From assembly GCF_002860285.1 (NCBI RefSeq), contig NZ_PGVF01000006.1:186001-250000 (forward strand): 64,000 bases of DNA. Reading direction: 5' to 3'. A model generated the notes under the pieces. The model was not told the origin of the DNA. It ran no database searches and was given only the letters and a program-made list of their open reading frames with translations. This document shows positions 53,425 to 63,662 of this stretch, one piece after another. The first letter of the stretch is position 1. Each line of letters starts with the position of its first letter. A program made the position numbers and the translations under genes. The stretch comes from Bacillus sp. M6-12 (GTDB taxonomy: Bacteria > Bacillota > Bacilli > Bacillales > DSM-1321).

Positions 53425-55938
53425 ATGCTTAATATTTTAAATAAAGTGTTTGACCAGAATAAACGTGAGCTTAAGCGACTGCAGAGGCTTGCTGACCAGG
53501 TAGAAGCATTGGCGCCGCAAATGGAGGGGCTTTCAGATGAAGGCCTTCGCGAGAAAACAGACGAGTTCAAGAAAAGGTATCAAGGCGGAGAGTCTCTTGA
53601 CAGCATGCTGCCTGAAGCGTTCGCTGTTGTACGTGAAGCCGCGAAACGTTCACTTGGCATGTTCCCGTTTTATGTACAGCTAATGGGGGGGATTTCCCTT
53701 CATGACGGCAACATTTCCGAGATGAAAACCGGGGAAGGTAAAACGCTGACATCGACTATGCCGGTTTATTTAAACGCGATTACTGGTAAAGGCGTCCATG
53801 TTATTACTGTCAATGAGTACTTGGCGAGCCGTGACGCAGAAGAAATGGGCAAGCTGTTTGAATTTCTTGGCCTGACTGTTGGTTTAAACCTGAATGGTTT
53901 AACAAAAGAGGAAAAACAAGAAGCCTATAATGCGGATATCACATATGGTACCAACAATGAATTTGGTTTCGATTATTTGCGTGACAATATGGTTCTTTAT
54001 AAGGAACAAATGGTTCAGCGCCCGCTGCATTATGCCGTTATTGATGAAGTTGACTCCATTTTGATTGATGAGGCGCGTACACCGCTGATTATTTCCGGTT
54101 CCGCCCAAAAATCAACTCAGCTTTATATCCAGGCAAATGCGTTTGTCCGTACGCTGAGAAAAGAAGAAGACTATACGTATGATGAAAAAACTAAGGGTGT
54201 TCAGCTGACTGAAGAAGGCATCAATAAAACAGAGCGGGCTTTTGGTATTGATAACCTGTTCGATATTACTCATGTGGTATTGAATCACCATATTAATCAA
54301 GCACTGAAGGCACATGTTACGATGCATCTTGATGTGGATTATGTTGTCCAGGATGGCGAAATCGTAATCGTTGACCAATTTACCGGCCGTTTGATGAAAG
54401 GGCGCCGCTACAGCGATGGCCTTCACCAGGCGATCGAGGCAAAAGAGGGCGTTGAAATTCAGAATGAAAGCATGACGCTTGCAACGATTACGTTCCAAAA
54501 TTACTTTCGGATGTATGAAAAGCTTTCCGGGATGACCGGTACGGCGAAAACGGAAGAAGAAGAATTCCGCAACATTTATAATATGAACGTTATTGCAATT
54601 CCAACCAATCGGGAAATTGCCCGTGATGATAGAGCAGACTTAATCTATGCAAGCATGAATGGGAAATTCCTGGCTGTTGTAGAAGATATCGCAGAGAGAC
54701 ATGCAAAAGGACAGCCTATTCTTGTAGGTACTGTTGCGATTGAAACATCTGAATTGATTTCACAGCTGCTAACAAAAAAAGGAGTCCGCCACAATGTGCT
54801 GAATGCAAAGCAGCATGCAAGCGAGGCTGAAATTATCGCTGATGCCGGTAAACAGGGCGCTGTAACGATTGCGACCAACATGGCTGGACGTGGTACCGAT
54901 ATTAAGCTTGGAGAAGGCGTGAAAGAGCTAGGCGGTTTAGCTGTTATCGGAACAGAGCGCCATGAAAGCCGACGGATTGATAATCAGCTGCGCGGACGTT
55001 CCGGACGTCAGGGAGATCCAGGGGTAACCCAGTTCTATCTTTCTATGGAAGATGAATTAATGCGCCGTTTTGGCTCAGATAATATGAAGAATATGATGAC
55101 TCGACTGGGCATGGACGATTCCCAGCCGATTCAGAGCAAAATTGTTACAAGAGCTGTGGAATCTGCGCAAAAACGGGTTGAAGGCAATAACTTTGATGCC
55201 CGTAAACAGCTGCTTCAATATGATGATGTATTGCGCCAGCAGCGTGAAATTATTTATAAACAGCGTTTTGAAGTTTTGGATAGTGAAAACCTTCGTGACA
55301 TCGTTGAAAGAATGTTAGCTTCCACAATTGAACGAAATGTAGCTGCGTTTGCTCCTTCTCATGAGGATAGAGATAGTTGGAACCTTAATGGACTTGTGGA
55401 TTTCATTAATGGCAATCTGCTTCATGAAGGCGATATTACCGAAGCAGACCTTTCCGGTAAAGATGCTGAGGAAATGTCTGAACTGATTCTTGCAAAAGTG
55501 AAGGCTCGCTATGATGAAAAGGAAGAGCAGCTTTCAGCTGAACAAATGCGTGAATTTGAAAAGGTAATTGTGCTTCGCGCTGTTGACAGCAAGTGGATGG
55601 ACCATATTGATGCGATGGATCAGCTCCGTCAGGGTATCCACCTTCGTGCATATGGCCAGATAGATCCGCTTCGTGAATATCAGCAGGAAGGCTTTGCAAT
55701 GTTTGAAGATATGATTTTGAGCATTGAAGAAGAAGTTGCGAAGTATATCATGAAAGCGGAAATCCTCAATAACCTGGAGCGCCAGGAAGTTGCGCAGGGC
55801 CAAGCTGTTAATCCAAAGGAAGATGGAGAAACAGTGAAGAAAAAGCCTGCCCGCAAAAAAGAAACAGCCGGGCGAAATGCTCCATGCCCATGCGGAAGCG
55901 GCAAGAAATATAAAAACTGCCACGGTGCATTAGAATAG
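53425..55938 (+). CDS. secA: SecA, preprotein translocase ATPase
   Basis: An 837-residue SecA. Walker A MKTGEGKT (~100), [20 protein letters not shown] (~205), [15 protein letters not shown] (~490), [10 protein letters not shown], and the C-terminal zinc motif [13 protein letters not shown] are all present. It drives export of signal-peptide proteins through SecYEG. The secA-prfB order is the usual one in bacilli. Confidence 0.98.
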   Translation: MLNILNKVFDQNKRELKRLQRLADQVEALAPQMEGLSDEGLREKTDEFKKRYQGGESLDSMLPEAFAVVREAAKRSLGMFPFYVQLMGGISLHDGNISEMKTGEGKTLTSTMPVYLNAITGKGVHVITVNEYLASRDAEEMGKLFEFLGLTVGLNLNGLTKEEKQEAYNADITYGTNNEFGFDYLRDNMVLYKEQMVQRPLHYAVIDEVDSILIDEARTPLIISGSAQKSTQLYIQANAFVRTLRKEEDYTYDEKTKGVQLTEEGINKTERAFGIDNLFDITHVVLNHHINQALKAHVTMHLDVDYVVQDGEIVIVDQFTGRLMKGRRYSDGLHQAIEAKEGVEIQNESMTLATITFQNYFRMYEKLSGMTGTAKTEEEEFRNIYNMNVIAIPTNREIARDDRADLIYASMNGKFLAVVEDIAERHAKGQPILVGTVAIETSELISQLLTKKGVRHNVLNAKQHASEAEIIADAGKQGAVTIATNMAGRGTDIKLGEGVKELGGLAVIGTERHESRRIDNQLRGRSGRQGDPGVTQFYLSMEDELMRRFGSDNMKNMMTRLGMDDSQPIQSKIVTRAVESAQKRVEGNNFDARKQLLQYDDVLRQQREIIYKQRFEVLDSENLRDIVERMLASTIERNVAAFAPSHEDRDSWNLNGLVDFINGNLLHEGDITEADLSGKDAEEMSELILAKVKARYDEKEEQLSAEQMREFEKVIVLRAVDSKWMDHIDAMDQLRQGIHLRAYGQIDPLREYQQEGFAMFEDMILSIEEEVAKYIMKAEILNNLERQEVAQGQAVNPKEDGETVKKKPARKKETAGRNAPCPCGSGKKYKNCHGALE

Positions 55939-56109
55939 AAAAGCAGCTGGACGATGTCAGCCGGGAGGGTAATTTGCCGGCAAAATCCAAAATGGCGAGA
56001 TGCTGAATACTGATGCAAAACCTGCATTGTTACGGCTATAATTCCGTGAGTTAATTGGAGGAAAGCAGATTCGGGACTGCGGATTCAGACATCTGTCCGG
56101 GTTTCGGAT

Positions 56110-56214
56110 TTATTCGACCAAAATTGATGATAATTCGTCCAGAATCTACGATAATTCATCCGGATTCCTGATTAATTCGTCCAAACCGGCCATTTATTTA
56201 TCCGATTCAAAAAT
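56110..56214. repeat. Five tandem 21-base repeats between secA and prfB
   Basis: Five units of exactly 21 bases, each with core TAATTCGTCC or a close variant (TTATTCGACC, TAATTCGTCC, TAATTCATCC, TAATTCGTCC, TTATTTATCC). The ATTCG cores start at 56112, 56133, 56154, 56175 and 56196. The 21-base period equals two DNA turns. Confidence 0.75.
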
Positions 56215-56257
56215 TGGCAGGTTCCGCTGGCAATTTTTACTTTTGAATGAGTATCAT

Positions 56258-56294
56258 GGAAAAGAGGTCCGGCTGTGTGTGCCGCCTCTTTTCC
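56258..56294 (+). terminator. Strong hairpin before prfB, probable secA terminator
   Basis: GGAAAAGAGG / CCTCTTTTCC (10 bp) continued by CGGC / GCCG around a TGTGTGT loop. The T tail is weak, so termination is probable but not certain. Confidence 0.6.
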
Positions 56295-56340
56295 TGTTTA
56301 GCAAGACTTAGCTGTGAAATAAAGTATGAGGTGAAGATAG

Positions 56341-57442
56341 ATGGAATTAGCAGAAATCAGAAATGAGCTTGAGAAAACCGCTAAAACGTTAGCGAATTTT
56401 AGGGGGTCTCTTTGACTTAGAAGAGAAGGAAGCCCGAATTGCGGAATTTGATGAGATTATGACAGAGCCTGATTTTTGGAATGACCAGCAAAAGGCGCAG
56501 ACGATTATCAATGAAGCCAATGCAATAAAGGATCAAGTGAACCAGTTTAAAGAGATGAATGATTCTTTTGAGGATCTGGAGGTTTCCTATGAGCTTGTTA
56601 AAGAGGAAGCGGACCCGGAACTGCAGGCTGAACTGGAAGAGGAGCTGGCGAGCCTGACGAAGAAGCTTGCTGATTTTGAGCTTCAAATGCTGTTAAGCGG
56701 TGAATACGACAGCAATAATGCGATTCTTGAATTGCATCCAGGTGCAGGCGGAACTGAATCCCAGGACTGGGGATCGATGCTGCTGCGCATGTATACTAGA
56801 TGGGGCGAGAAAAAAGGCTTCAAGGTCGAAACGCTTGATTACCTTCCCGGCGACGAGGCTGGAATTAAAAGCGTAACCCTGCTTTTTAAGGGTCATAATG
56901 CTTATGGTTACTTGAAGGCTGAAAAAGGGGTACACCGGCTTGTCCGTATTTCGCCGTTTGACTCCTCGGGCCGCCGCCATACTTCCTTTGTGTCATGTGA
57001 AGTGATGCCTGAATTTAATGATGATATCGAAGTGGAAATCAGGACTGAGGATTTAAAAATTGATACGTACCGGGCAAGCGGAGCCGGCGGGCAGCATATC
57101 AATACGACCGATTCAGCGGTTCGGATTACCCACTTACCTACAGGTGTTGTAGTAACGTGCCAATCCGAACGTTCGCAAATTAAGAACCGCGCCCAGGCGA
57201 TGACAATGCTGAAGGCGAAGCTTTATCAGCGTGAAATTGACGAGCAGCAGGCCCAGCTTGATGAAATCCGCGGGGAGCAGAAGGAGATCGGATGGGGAAG
57301 CCAGATCCGTTCTTATGTTTTCCATCCATACTCCATGGTCAAAGATCACAGGACCGGAACAGAATCGGGAAATGTGCAGGCCGTGATGGACGGGGAAATC
57401 GATCAGTTTATTGATGCGTATTTGCGGTCAAGGCTGCAGTAA
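56341..57442 (+). CDS. prfB: Peptide chain release factor 2, with programmed +1 frameshift
   Basis: The gene starts at ATG 56341 and stops in frame at TGA 56413-56415 after 24 codons, then continues in the +1 frame (GAC at 56414) to 57442, giving 366 residues. The shift site is the classic AGGGGGTCTCTTTGAC: an internal SD, CTT-T slippery codon, TGA and C. Low RF2 makes the ribosome pause and shift. [10 protein letters not shown] (GGQ) and the SPF anticodon-like motif in [10 protein letters not shown] confirm RF2. Confidence 0.97.
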
Positions 57443-57461
57443 TTCTATAACAATGTTAAAC

Positions 57462-57492
57462 AGACGACGGGATTATCCTGTCGTCTTTTTTT
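57462..57492 (+). terminator. Rho-independent terminator after prfB
   Basis: An 11-bp stem AGACGACGGGA / TCCTGTCGTCT with a TTA loop and a run of T. Confidence 0.93.
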
Positions 57493-57540
57493 TGTTCTAA
57501 AGAAAATAATAAAAGGTAAGTGTTGTTGATCACTGACGTA

Positions 57541-57672
57541 GAGGGGCTATTTCTAGCTCCAGCGCCCAGCCCCTCGAGGTCATAAGCCAATCGCTTCGGA
57601 AGGCAAAAAGCGCCTTCTGTCAGCGCTTGTCTTATGCTTGTCGGGGCTACCCGGGCACTTCCGCTTTTTTTT
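57541..57672. repeat. Structured intergenic repeat, dispersed type
   Basis: A ~130-base GC-rich element unlike its surroundings, of a kind I recognise as recurring between genes in Bacillus-group chromosomes (start CTAGCTCCAGCGCC, end CACTTCCGC and T run). It folds on itself: GCCC/GGGC, AGCCCC/GGGGCT (57568, 57643), CATAAG/CTTATG (57581, 57631) and an inner GAAGGC/GCCTTC hairpin (57599, 57612), ending in eight T. It may be a non-autonomous mobile element or a structured RNA/terminator. Confidence 0.65.
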
Positions 57673-57715
57673 GTTGCAGATTCATAACAGCTTATTTAAG
57701 GTCCATTTACAGACA

Positions 57716-57744
57716 TTTACTTTTAATGCATCTAAAGTTAATAT
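57716..57744 (+). promoter_or_regulatory. Candidate sigma-A promoter of the D-amino-acid operon
   Basis: TTTACT, 17 bases, TAATAT: partial consensus at ideal spacing, 62 bases before the regulator ATG. Confidence 0.4.
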
Positions 57745-57806
57745 AGTGTTTAACTTAACAGAGAATTCAGTTTATAAAAATAATTCAAAATAAGGTGGTG
57801 GTATAA

Positions 57807-59108
57807 ATGGAGATAAGGGTGGCTGTGATCGGCCCGGAGGATTTGATCAACCAAGTCTTCTCGCTCGGAAAATCCTATCCTGAAATTGTTATGATACCTG
57901 TTTCTTACAGTCATGAACAGGAAACATTGGAAGTAGTTCAGCCGATTCTTGATGCTGTTGATGTTTTGTTTTTTACCGGAATTATTCCCTACCAAATTAC
58001 AAAAACCAGCCTAATGACGGACAAGCCAATGGTTTTTATTCCGCCTACAGGAACCGGTTTATATAGGACGCTTTTTAAAATTATTACAGAAACCACTTAC
58101 AACCCTCTTCATGCACCATTAAAGATGAGTGTCGATACGATTGATAAGGCTGAAGTGGAGGAATGCCTTGAGGAACTTGAAATTATTCCGGAAAAGGTAT
58201 TTCTCAATGTTGACCAGCAGGCCGATGCATTGGTGAATTTCCACCTGAAAATGTGGGAGGAAAACTCCACGCATGTAGCGATTACTTGTGTAAAATCAGT
58301 CTATGAAAGGCTAAAGGACCTTGGAATACTGGTGTATCGTGTCATACCAACCAAATCAGCCATCCGGATTTGTCTGCAAAATGTGCTGCTGGAAGGTAAG
58401 GCCTTGCTTCAAAGAAACACCCAGATTGCGATTGGGATCCTTCATTTCCACAATTTATTTGCAGCTGGCCAGCTTTCGGAATATGGCATTCAGCGGAGAA
58501 AGGCGGCACTGCAAAATCTGCTGATTGATTTCAGTGAGGAAGCTCAGGCGATTTTTGACTGGTCAGAGCGTGATGAGGTGAGATTTATTACGACTCGCGG
58601 AACTATGGAAAGGATGACTCAGAACTACAAGAAAGTACCGCTCATTAATGAAATTACAATGAAAGTAGAAATTGAGACATCGCTTGGAATTGGTTTTGGG
58701 CAGACCGCTAATGAAGCTGAACACAATGCGCATACCGCTTTAATAAAAGCGCAATCCAATAAACCGAGCTGCTTCATCGTTGATCTGGATGGAACTGTTG
58801 TCGGTCCTGTCGGTCAGAATCAGCAGCTGCAGTATTCATTGCGCAGCGACGACCCAATCCGGATGCAGCTTGTAAAAACCTCCGGGCTTAGTGTGGCGAC
58901 CATTAATAAGCTGCTGTCCTTTTGTGAGAGCTTCGGGACGAAAAGTATTACGGCTCTTGATCTTGCTAATGGGCTTGGCGTGACGATCAGAAGCGCCAGG
59001 CGGATATTGGCCATACTCGAACGAAGTAATTTGGCAGTGATCGTGGGAGAAGAGCAGCCGATCCACAGGGGCAGGCCGAGGCAGCTGTATGAAATACAGC
59101 TTGCATAA
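57807..59108 (+). CDS. Probable transcriptional regulator with nucleotide-cyclase-like domain and C-terminal HTH
   Basis: A 433-residue protein. Residues 1-~150 look like a Rossmann-type sensor region (RVAVIGPEDLINQVFSLGKS, FTGIIPY). Residues ~200-315 resemble the GTP-cyclohydrolase-III/GGDEF-like fold (IAIGILHFHNLFAAGQLSEY, VEIETSLGIGFGQTANEAEH). The C-terminal ~65 residues form a winged helix (KSITALDLANGLGVTIRSAR). No exact family is claimed. It leads a run of four co-oriented genes for D-amino-acid use and is the likely local regulator. SD AAGGTGG precedes the ATG. Confidence 0.65.
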   Translation: MEIRVAVIGPEDLINQVFSLGKSYPEIVMIPVSYSHEQETLEVVQPILDAVDVLFFTGIIPYQITKTSLMTDKPMVFIPPTGTGLYRTLFKIITETTYNPLHAPLKMSVDTIDKAEVEECLEELEIIPEKVFLNVDQQADALVNFHLKMWEENSTHVAITCVKSVYERLKDLGILVYRVIPTKSAIRICLQNVLLEGKALLQRNTQIAIGILHFHNLFAAGQLSEYGIQRRKAALQNLLIDFSEEAQAIFDWSERDEVRFITTRGTMERMTQNYKKVPLINEITMKVEIETSLGIGFGQTANEAEHNAHTALIKAQSNKPSCFIVDLDGTVVGPVGQNQQLQYSLRSDDPIRMQLVKTSGLSVATINKLLSFCESFGTKSITALDLANGLGVTIRSARRILAILERSNLAVIVGEEQPIHRGRPRQLYEIQLA

Positions 59109-59144
59109 AACAGCAATGTGAAAATTTTATAAAGGAGTGGGAAG

Positions 59145-60632
59145 ATGAGAATTGCAATTGGGCAGTTAGGCCACGAAACGAATACTTTTTCTATTGTAAA
59201 AACAACGGTTGATTCCTTCAGGCTGTGGGAATGGGAGCGCGGTGCTGATGTTCTTAAGAAGCATGAAGGTGTGAAGGACTTTTTAGGGGGCATGATTGAC
59301 CGGGGGAGAGAGCTTGAAATTGAAATTGCGCCAACCTTTTCTGCCTGGGCAAACCCATCTGGCCTTATTACAAGTGAAACGTATGAGGCTGGAAAACAGG
59401 AACTGCTTTCAGCCATTACGGAAGCGGGACCGGTTGATGCTATTTGTCTATTCCTCCATGGGGCAGGTGTTGCTGAAGGTGTGGATGATCTTGAGGGAGA
59501 CCTCCTGACCGGTTTAAGGAAGCAGGTTGGTTATGAAATCCCGGTAGTAGTAGTTCTGGATTTACATGGCAACATTACAGAAACAATGGTCAGGGAGGCA
59601 GATGTGCTTCTAGGCAATATCGAGTACCCGCACACCGATTCATACGATAGAGGAATGGAAGCCATCACTTTGGCTGCAGACATCGCTAAAGGCACACTCC
59701 AGCCTGAGATGACTATCACAAAACTGCCTTTACTTATTCCTACAACTACTTCTTATCATTCTCCAGTAAAAGAGCTTAATGCATTGTGCCAGGAATGGGA
59801 GCAGCATCCTGATGTAATTGATTGTACGCTTTTCCATGGATTTCCTTATGCTGATATACCCGATGCCGGTGTATCGATTATAACCACAACCAATAACAAC
59901 AAAGATTTAGCCCGCAAAGTTTCTCAGGAAGTCGCCCAGAAAGTTTGGGAAGAAAGAGAGAAGTTCTTTCCGCCATTGCCGTCAGCTAGTGAAGGCATTG
60001 CCCTTGCTTCAGCAAGACAGGAATTTCCTATTGTGATAAATGAGGCCTCGGATAACCCTGGAGCAGGAACGCCGGGGGATGGTACATATCTGCTTCGGGA
60101 AATGATTAAGGCCAATATAGAAAATAGCTGCTTTGGTTTTATTTATGATCCTGAAGTAGTGGAAATCGCCCATAAAGCTGGTGTCGGGGCTCAAATTGAT
60201 ATAGAGCTGGGAGGTAAAACCGATAGCCTCCACGGTGAACCGATTAAGATTTCCGCTTATGTTAAGTGTTTGACAGATGGGCAGTTTATCCAGTCATCGC
60301 CTATGTGGCAAGGAAGTAAGGTGAATCTGGGGAAAAGCACAAGGATTCAGGCTGGGAATGTAGATATCATCGTTTGCTCTGTAGTATCTCAAACATTCGA
60401 TGAGCAGGTCTTTCTTCTCCACGGGATTGATGTTCATAAAAGCAGAATTGTTGCTTTAAAGTCATCACATCATTTCCGCGCAGCGTTCACGCCGATTGCT
60501 AAAGAAATTATTACGGTTGATTCGCCCGGGTTAGGGTCAGCGAATCTATCATTATTCCAGCATAAAAAAGTAGCACGGCCTATTTATCCGTTTGACTCAG
60601 TTTCATTGCAGCCATTGGTTCCGCAAGCTTAA
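59145..60632 (+). CDS. M81 family metallopeptidase (MlrC-like, DUF1485)
   Basis: A 495-residue protein beginning RIAIGQLGHETNTFS, with the metal-binding segments CLFLHGAGVAEGVDDLEGDL, VVLDLHGNIT and EYPHTDSYDRG typical of MlrC/M81. The family includes the microcystin-cleaving MlrC, and members often sit beside D-amino-acid or peptide catabolic genes. It probably opens a small amide or peptide substrate. Strong SD AAAGGAGTGG. Confidence 0.85.
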   Translation: MRIAIGQLGHETNTFSIVKTTVDSFRLWEWERGADVLKKHEGVKDFLGGMIDRGRELEIEIAPTFSAWANPSGLITSETYEAGKQELLSAITEAGPVDAICLFLHGAGVAEGVDDLEGDLLTGLRKQVGYEIPVVVVLDLHGNITETMVREADVLLGNIEYPHTDSYDRGMEAITLAADIAKGTLQPEMTITKLPLLIPTTTSYHSPVKELNALCQEWEQHPDVIDCTLFHGFPYADIPDAGVSIITTTNNNKDLARKVSQEVAQKVWEEREKFFPPLPSASEGIALASARQEFPIVINEASDNPGAGTPGDGTYLLREMIKANIENSCFGFIYDPEVVEIAHKAGVGAQIDIELGGKTDSLHGEPIKISAYVKCLTDGQFIQSSPMWQGSKVNLGKSTRIQAGNVDIIVCSVVSQTFDEQVFLLHGIDVHKSRIVALKSSHHFRAAFTPIAKEIITVDSPGLGSANLSLFQHKKVARPIYPFDSVSLQPLVPQA

Positions 60633-60649
60633 TAGAGGGAGTGGTTTAT

Positions 60650-62260
60650 ATGTTTGATGTAATCATTAAAAATGGACAGGTTTTTGACGGCAGCGGCAAT
60701 CCGTGGACAAAGCTGGATATTGGGATTAAGGATGAAAAAATCGCTAGTCTTGGAGACTTGAGCCAGGAACAGGCAGACCAAATTATCGATGCGTCAGGAA
60801 TGGCAGTATCACCGGGATTTATTGATACACATGTTCACTCAGATTTAATCTGTACGATTCCTGACCTCCATAAAATTAAGGTGCTCCAAGGAGTGACCAC
60901 CGAATTATTCGGACAGGATGGCATATCTGTTGCACCAGTTTCAGAAGAAACGAAACCCTTATGGAAAAAACAGTTAAGCGGTCTTAATGGCGGTATTGAT
61001 GAATGGCCATGGAACAGCGTTGAGGAATATCTGGCCTTTCTCGAAGAATCAAGGATGATTGGCAATGCTGCCTATCTAGTGCCGCATGGAGCTGTTAGAA
61101 CTCTTGTTATGGGTTTTGACGGCAGGCAGGCAACCCCAGCTGAAATGGATGAAATGAGGGAGCTGGTGGAAGAAGGCATGCGCCAGGGAGCAATTGGAGT
61201 ATCTTCAGGCCTGGTTTATCCTCCAAACGTTTTCTCCGATAAACAGGAGTTAATTGAAATTTGCAAAGGAGCCGCAAAGTATGGCGGAAGCTTCGTTGTC
61301 CATATCCGCAATGAAAGCATCCATTCAATCGCAGCCCTTGATGAAGTAATTGATGTGGCGAGGCAATCAGGTGTGAGGCTGCATATCTCCCATTTTAAAG
61401 TGATTGGCATAAGCAATCGAGATAAGTTTAAGACCGCACTTGAAAGAATGGAAGCTGCGAGACAGGAAGGAATTGAAGTTACATTTGACCAATATCCGTA
61501 TTCCGCAGCGTCAACTGTCTTTCATGCAATCCTGCCACCTTGGATGCATTCCGGCGGCACAGAAGAATTGCTTGCGAGACTGAAAAATCCTGAGGATAGA
61601 AGCAGGATCTGCAGTGATTTTAAAAATAATACTGAATATGAGAATTGGGTGCTGAATTGCGGCTGGGAAAATATCGTAGTCACCTCCGTCCAGACACAGG
61701 CAAATAAAGCTCTTGAGGGAAAGAGTGTCATAGAAATTGCGGAAATAAGAAAGCAAACACCCGAGGATGCCGCCTTTGATTTACTGATCGAAGAAGGCGG
61801 AAGTGTTACGATGGCTATCCATTGGGGGCTGGATGAAGATGTGCTGCTAGGCATGCGCCACCCGCTGCAAATGGTTGGCTCCGATGGCATTTTTGGGGGG
61901 AAACCTCATCCGCGCCTTACCGGAACTTTTCCGAGAGTGCTAGGTAAATATGTCAGGGAGGAGGGCGCACTGACACTTGAACAGGCGATCCGGCAAATGA
62001 CCGGTGCACCGGCACAGTTTATGAGACTAGCAAACCGTGGCCTAATAAAAGAAGGCTACCAGGCGGATATTGTCGTATTCGATCCGGAGACTGTTGCGGA
62101 ACGGGGATCATTTGAAAATCCAATGGTAAAGCCGGACGGTATTTTGGAGGTTCTCGTAAATGGCAAACTAGCTGTCCATAAAGGAGAGTACACAGGAGAA
62201 AGAGCGGGCCAGGTATTAAGAGCAAGCCGACAATCTCAAATAAGCGTTGCCAATCTCTAA
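60650..62260 (+). CDS. N-acyl-D-amino-acid deacylase (amidohydrolase family)
   Basis: A 536-residue amidohydrolase: FDVIIKNGQVFDGSGNPWTK at the start, the metal motif GFIDTHVHSDL (~60-70), HISHFKV (~245) and MVGSDGIFGGKPHPRLTGTF (~405-424), typical of D-aminoacylases. It releases D-amino acids from N-acyl forms. ATG 60650 lies eight bases after AGAGGGAG; the GTG at 60641 overlaps that SD. Confidence 0.87.
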   Translation: MFDVIIKNGQVFDGSGNPWTKLDIGIKDEKIASLGDLSQEQADQIIDASGMAVSPGFIDTHVHSDLICTIPDLHKIKVLQGVTTELFGQDGISVAPVSEETKPLWKKQLSGLNGGIDEWPWNSVEEYLAFLEESRMIGNAAYLVPHGAVRTLVMGFDGRQATPAEMDEMRELVEEGMRQGAIGVSSGLVYPPNVFSDKQELIEICKGAAKYGGSFVVHIRNESIHSIAALDEVIDVARQSGVRLHISHFKVIGISNRDKFKTALERMEAARQEGIEVTFDQYPYSAASTVFHAILPPWMHSGGTEELLARLKNPEDRSRICSDFKNNTEYENWVLNCGWENIVVTSVQTQANKALEGKSVIEIAEIRKQTPEDAAFDLLIEEGGSVTMAIHWGLDEDVLLGMRHPLQMVGSDGIFGGKPHPRLTGTFPRVLGKYVREEGALTLEQAIRQMTGAPAQFMRLANRGLIKEGYQADIVVFDPETVAERGSFENPMVKPDGILEVLVNGKLAVHKGEYTGERAGQVLRASRQSQISVANL

Positions 62261-62320
62261 CTCAATTGATCGCAGGTGTTATGACGGTTTCGAAAAAAGA
62301 AGATATAGAGGAGGAGTATG

Positions 62321-63544
62321 ATGGGAACTTTCGCTGGGTCTCAAAACAAGCATTTTATTCTGGGTCTATTATTCGTAGGGTATCTGGTTGATTATCTTGA
62401 CCGGATGGTAATGAGTGTTGCTGTTGTGTATATCAAAGATGAATTCAGTCTAGACCCTGCAGCGGTCGGAGCAATTCTTAGCGCCTTCTTTATCTCATAT
62501 GCGGTTATGCAAATTCCCGGGGGCTGGATGACAGATAAGTTTGGCTCAAGAAAGGTTTTGATATGGTCGATTATCATTTGGTCCGTGTTTACGGTATTGA
62601 CGGGATTCGCCTGGTCACTCGTTTCCTTATTGGTTATCCGCTTCCTGTTTGGAGTTGGCCAGGGGGGGTATCCTTCAGCATCTCAAAAGGGGATTGCAGA
62701 CTACTACCCTCGTGATGAAAGGCCAAAGGCTTCGGCTTTTCTGATGTCCTCCAACTATTTTGGAATGGCGCTTGCCCCGCTGGCAGCGGCTCCGATGATT
62801 TTATGGATGGGCTGGAGAAATATGTTTGTCGTTATCGGTATGCTTGGGGTTATCCTGACTGTAGCCTTCTGGGTTTATTTTAAGCCGAAAAGTGAAATGT
62901 CACCAAATGCAGAGGCAAAGAATAAAGTGCCGGTAAAAGAGCTTTTGGCGAACGCTGAACTTTGGAAAATAACTGTTATGTGGTTCGCCGCGGGTATCGT
63001 AAACTGGGGATTGGCTTCGTGGATTCCTTCCTATTTAATGGAAGCAAGGGGAATGGATATTATGGCAATGGGCTTCTATGCTGCCCTGCCAGGTATCTCT
63101 ACGGGTATCGCTATGCTGTTTAGCGGCTGGCTATTAGACAAGTTCTTTGTAAATCGTGAAAAATACTATGCTGCATTTGGGATGCTGATCTCGGGGATTT
63201 TCCTTTATCTTATGTTCACAACAAGCTCCGTTCCTTTAGCGATGCTGTATCTAAATATTTGCATGGTCTTTAAGAGCTTTGCTTTTACTGTAGCTTTCTC
63301 GCTGCCGCATAAGATGATGTCCAAGAAAATCATTGGCTCGGCTATGGGTATCATTAATATGGGGGCGCAGGGTGCAGGATTCCTTGCTCCTTTAGTAATG
63401 GGCTTCATGATCTCTTTCACAGGGTCTTACAACGCTGCATTTTATTTCCTGATCGCATGTACCGTGGTGTCCATCATTGCCGCTCTTTCTATTAAAAAAC
63501 GGGACAACACCGTTCAGGCGAAAAAGATTGAAATCATTGCCTAA
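62321..63544 (+). CDS. MFS transporter
   Basis: A 407-residue, 12-helix major facilitator of the anion:cation symporter (sugar-acid/organic anion) type. The loop 2-3 motif GWMTDKFGSRKVLIW and early LVDYLDRMVMSVAVVYIKDE are visible. It probably imports the substrate of the operon (an N-acyl or free D-amino acid, or an organic anion). SD AGGAGG is three or six bases from ATGs 62318 and 62321; the latter is preferred. Confidence 0.85.
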   Translation: MGTFAGSQNKHFILGLLFVGYLVDYLDRMVMSVAVVYIKDEFSLDPAAVGAILSAFFISYAVMQIPGGWMTDKFGSRKVLIWSIIIWSVFTVLTGFAWSLVSLLVIRFLFGVGQGGYPSASQKGIADYYPRDERPKASAFLMSSNYFGMALAPLAAAPMILWMGWRNMFVVIGMLGVILTVAFWVYFKPKSEMSPNAEAKNKVPVKELLANAELWKITVMWFAAGIVNWGLASWIPSYLMEARGMDIMAMGFYAALPGISTGIAMLFSGWLLDKFFVNREKYYAAFGMLISGIFLYLMFTTSSVPLAMLYLNICMVFKSFAFTVAFSLPHKMMSKKIIGSAMGIINMGAQGAGFLAPLVMGFMISFTGSYNAAFYFLIACTVVSIIAALSIKKRDNTVQAKKIEIIA

Positions 63545-63581
63545 TAAAGGAGTTTGCGGGATATATCAAGAATACATTTGA

Positions 63582-63637
63582 AAAAGAGAGAGGAATGCTC
63601 TGTGCGGAAACTATCCGTCAGGGCAGCCTCTTTCTTT
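63582..63637 (+). terminator. Composite hairpin between the MFS gene and dsdA
   Basis: AAAGAGAGG / CCTCTTTC outer stem with GCTCTG/CAGGGC and CGGA/TCCG inside and a T-rich tail. It could end most transcripts or attenuate dsdA. Confidence 0.6.
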
Positions 63638-63662
63638 ATGTATTTGGGAAAGAGGTGCAGGG

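Noticed and set aside
56110..56214. CRISPR array
   Set aside because: Units are contiguous 21-mers with no spacers of constant length and no cas genes nearby.
56341..56415. Broken prfB gene
   Set aside because: The early TGA is the known programmed frameshift site of RF2, with the internal SD and CTTTGAC intact.
58820..59416. 198-codon open frame on the minus strand
   Set aside because: It lies opposite the regulator end and the M81 gene start, lacks an SD, and its composition is that of an antisense shadow.
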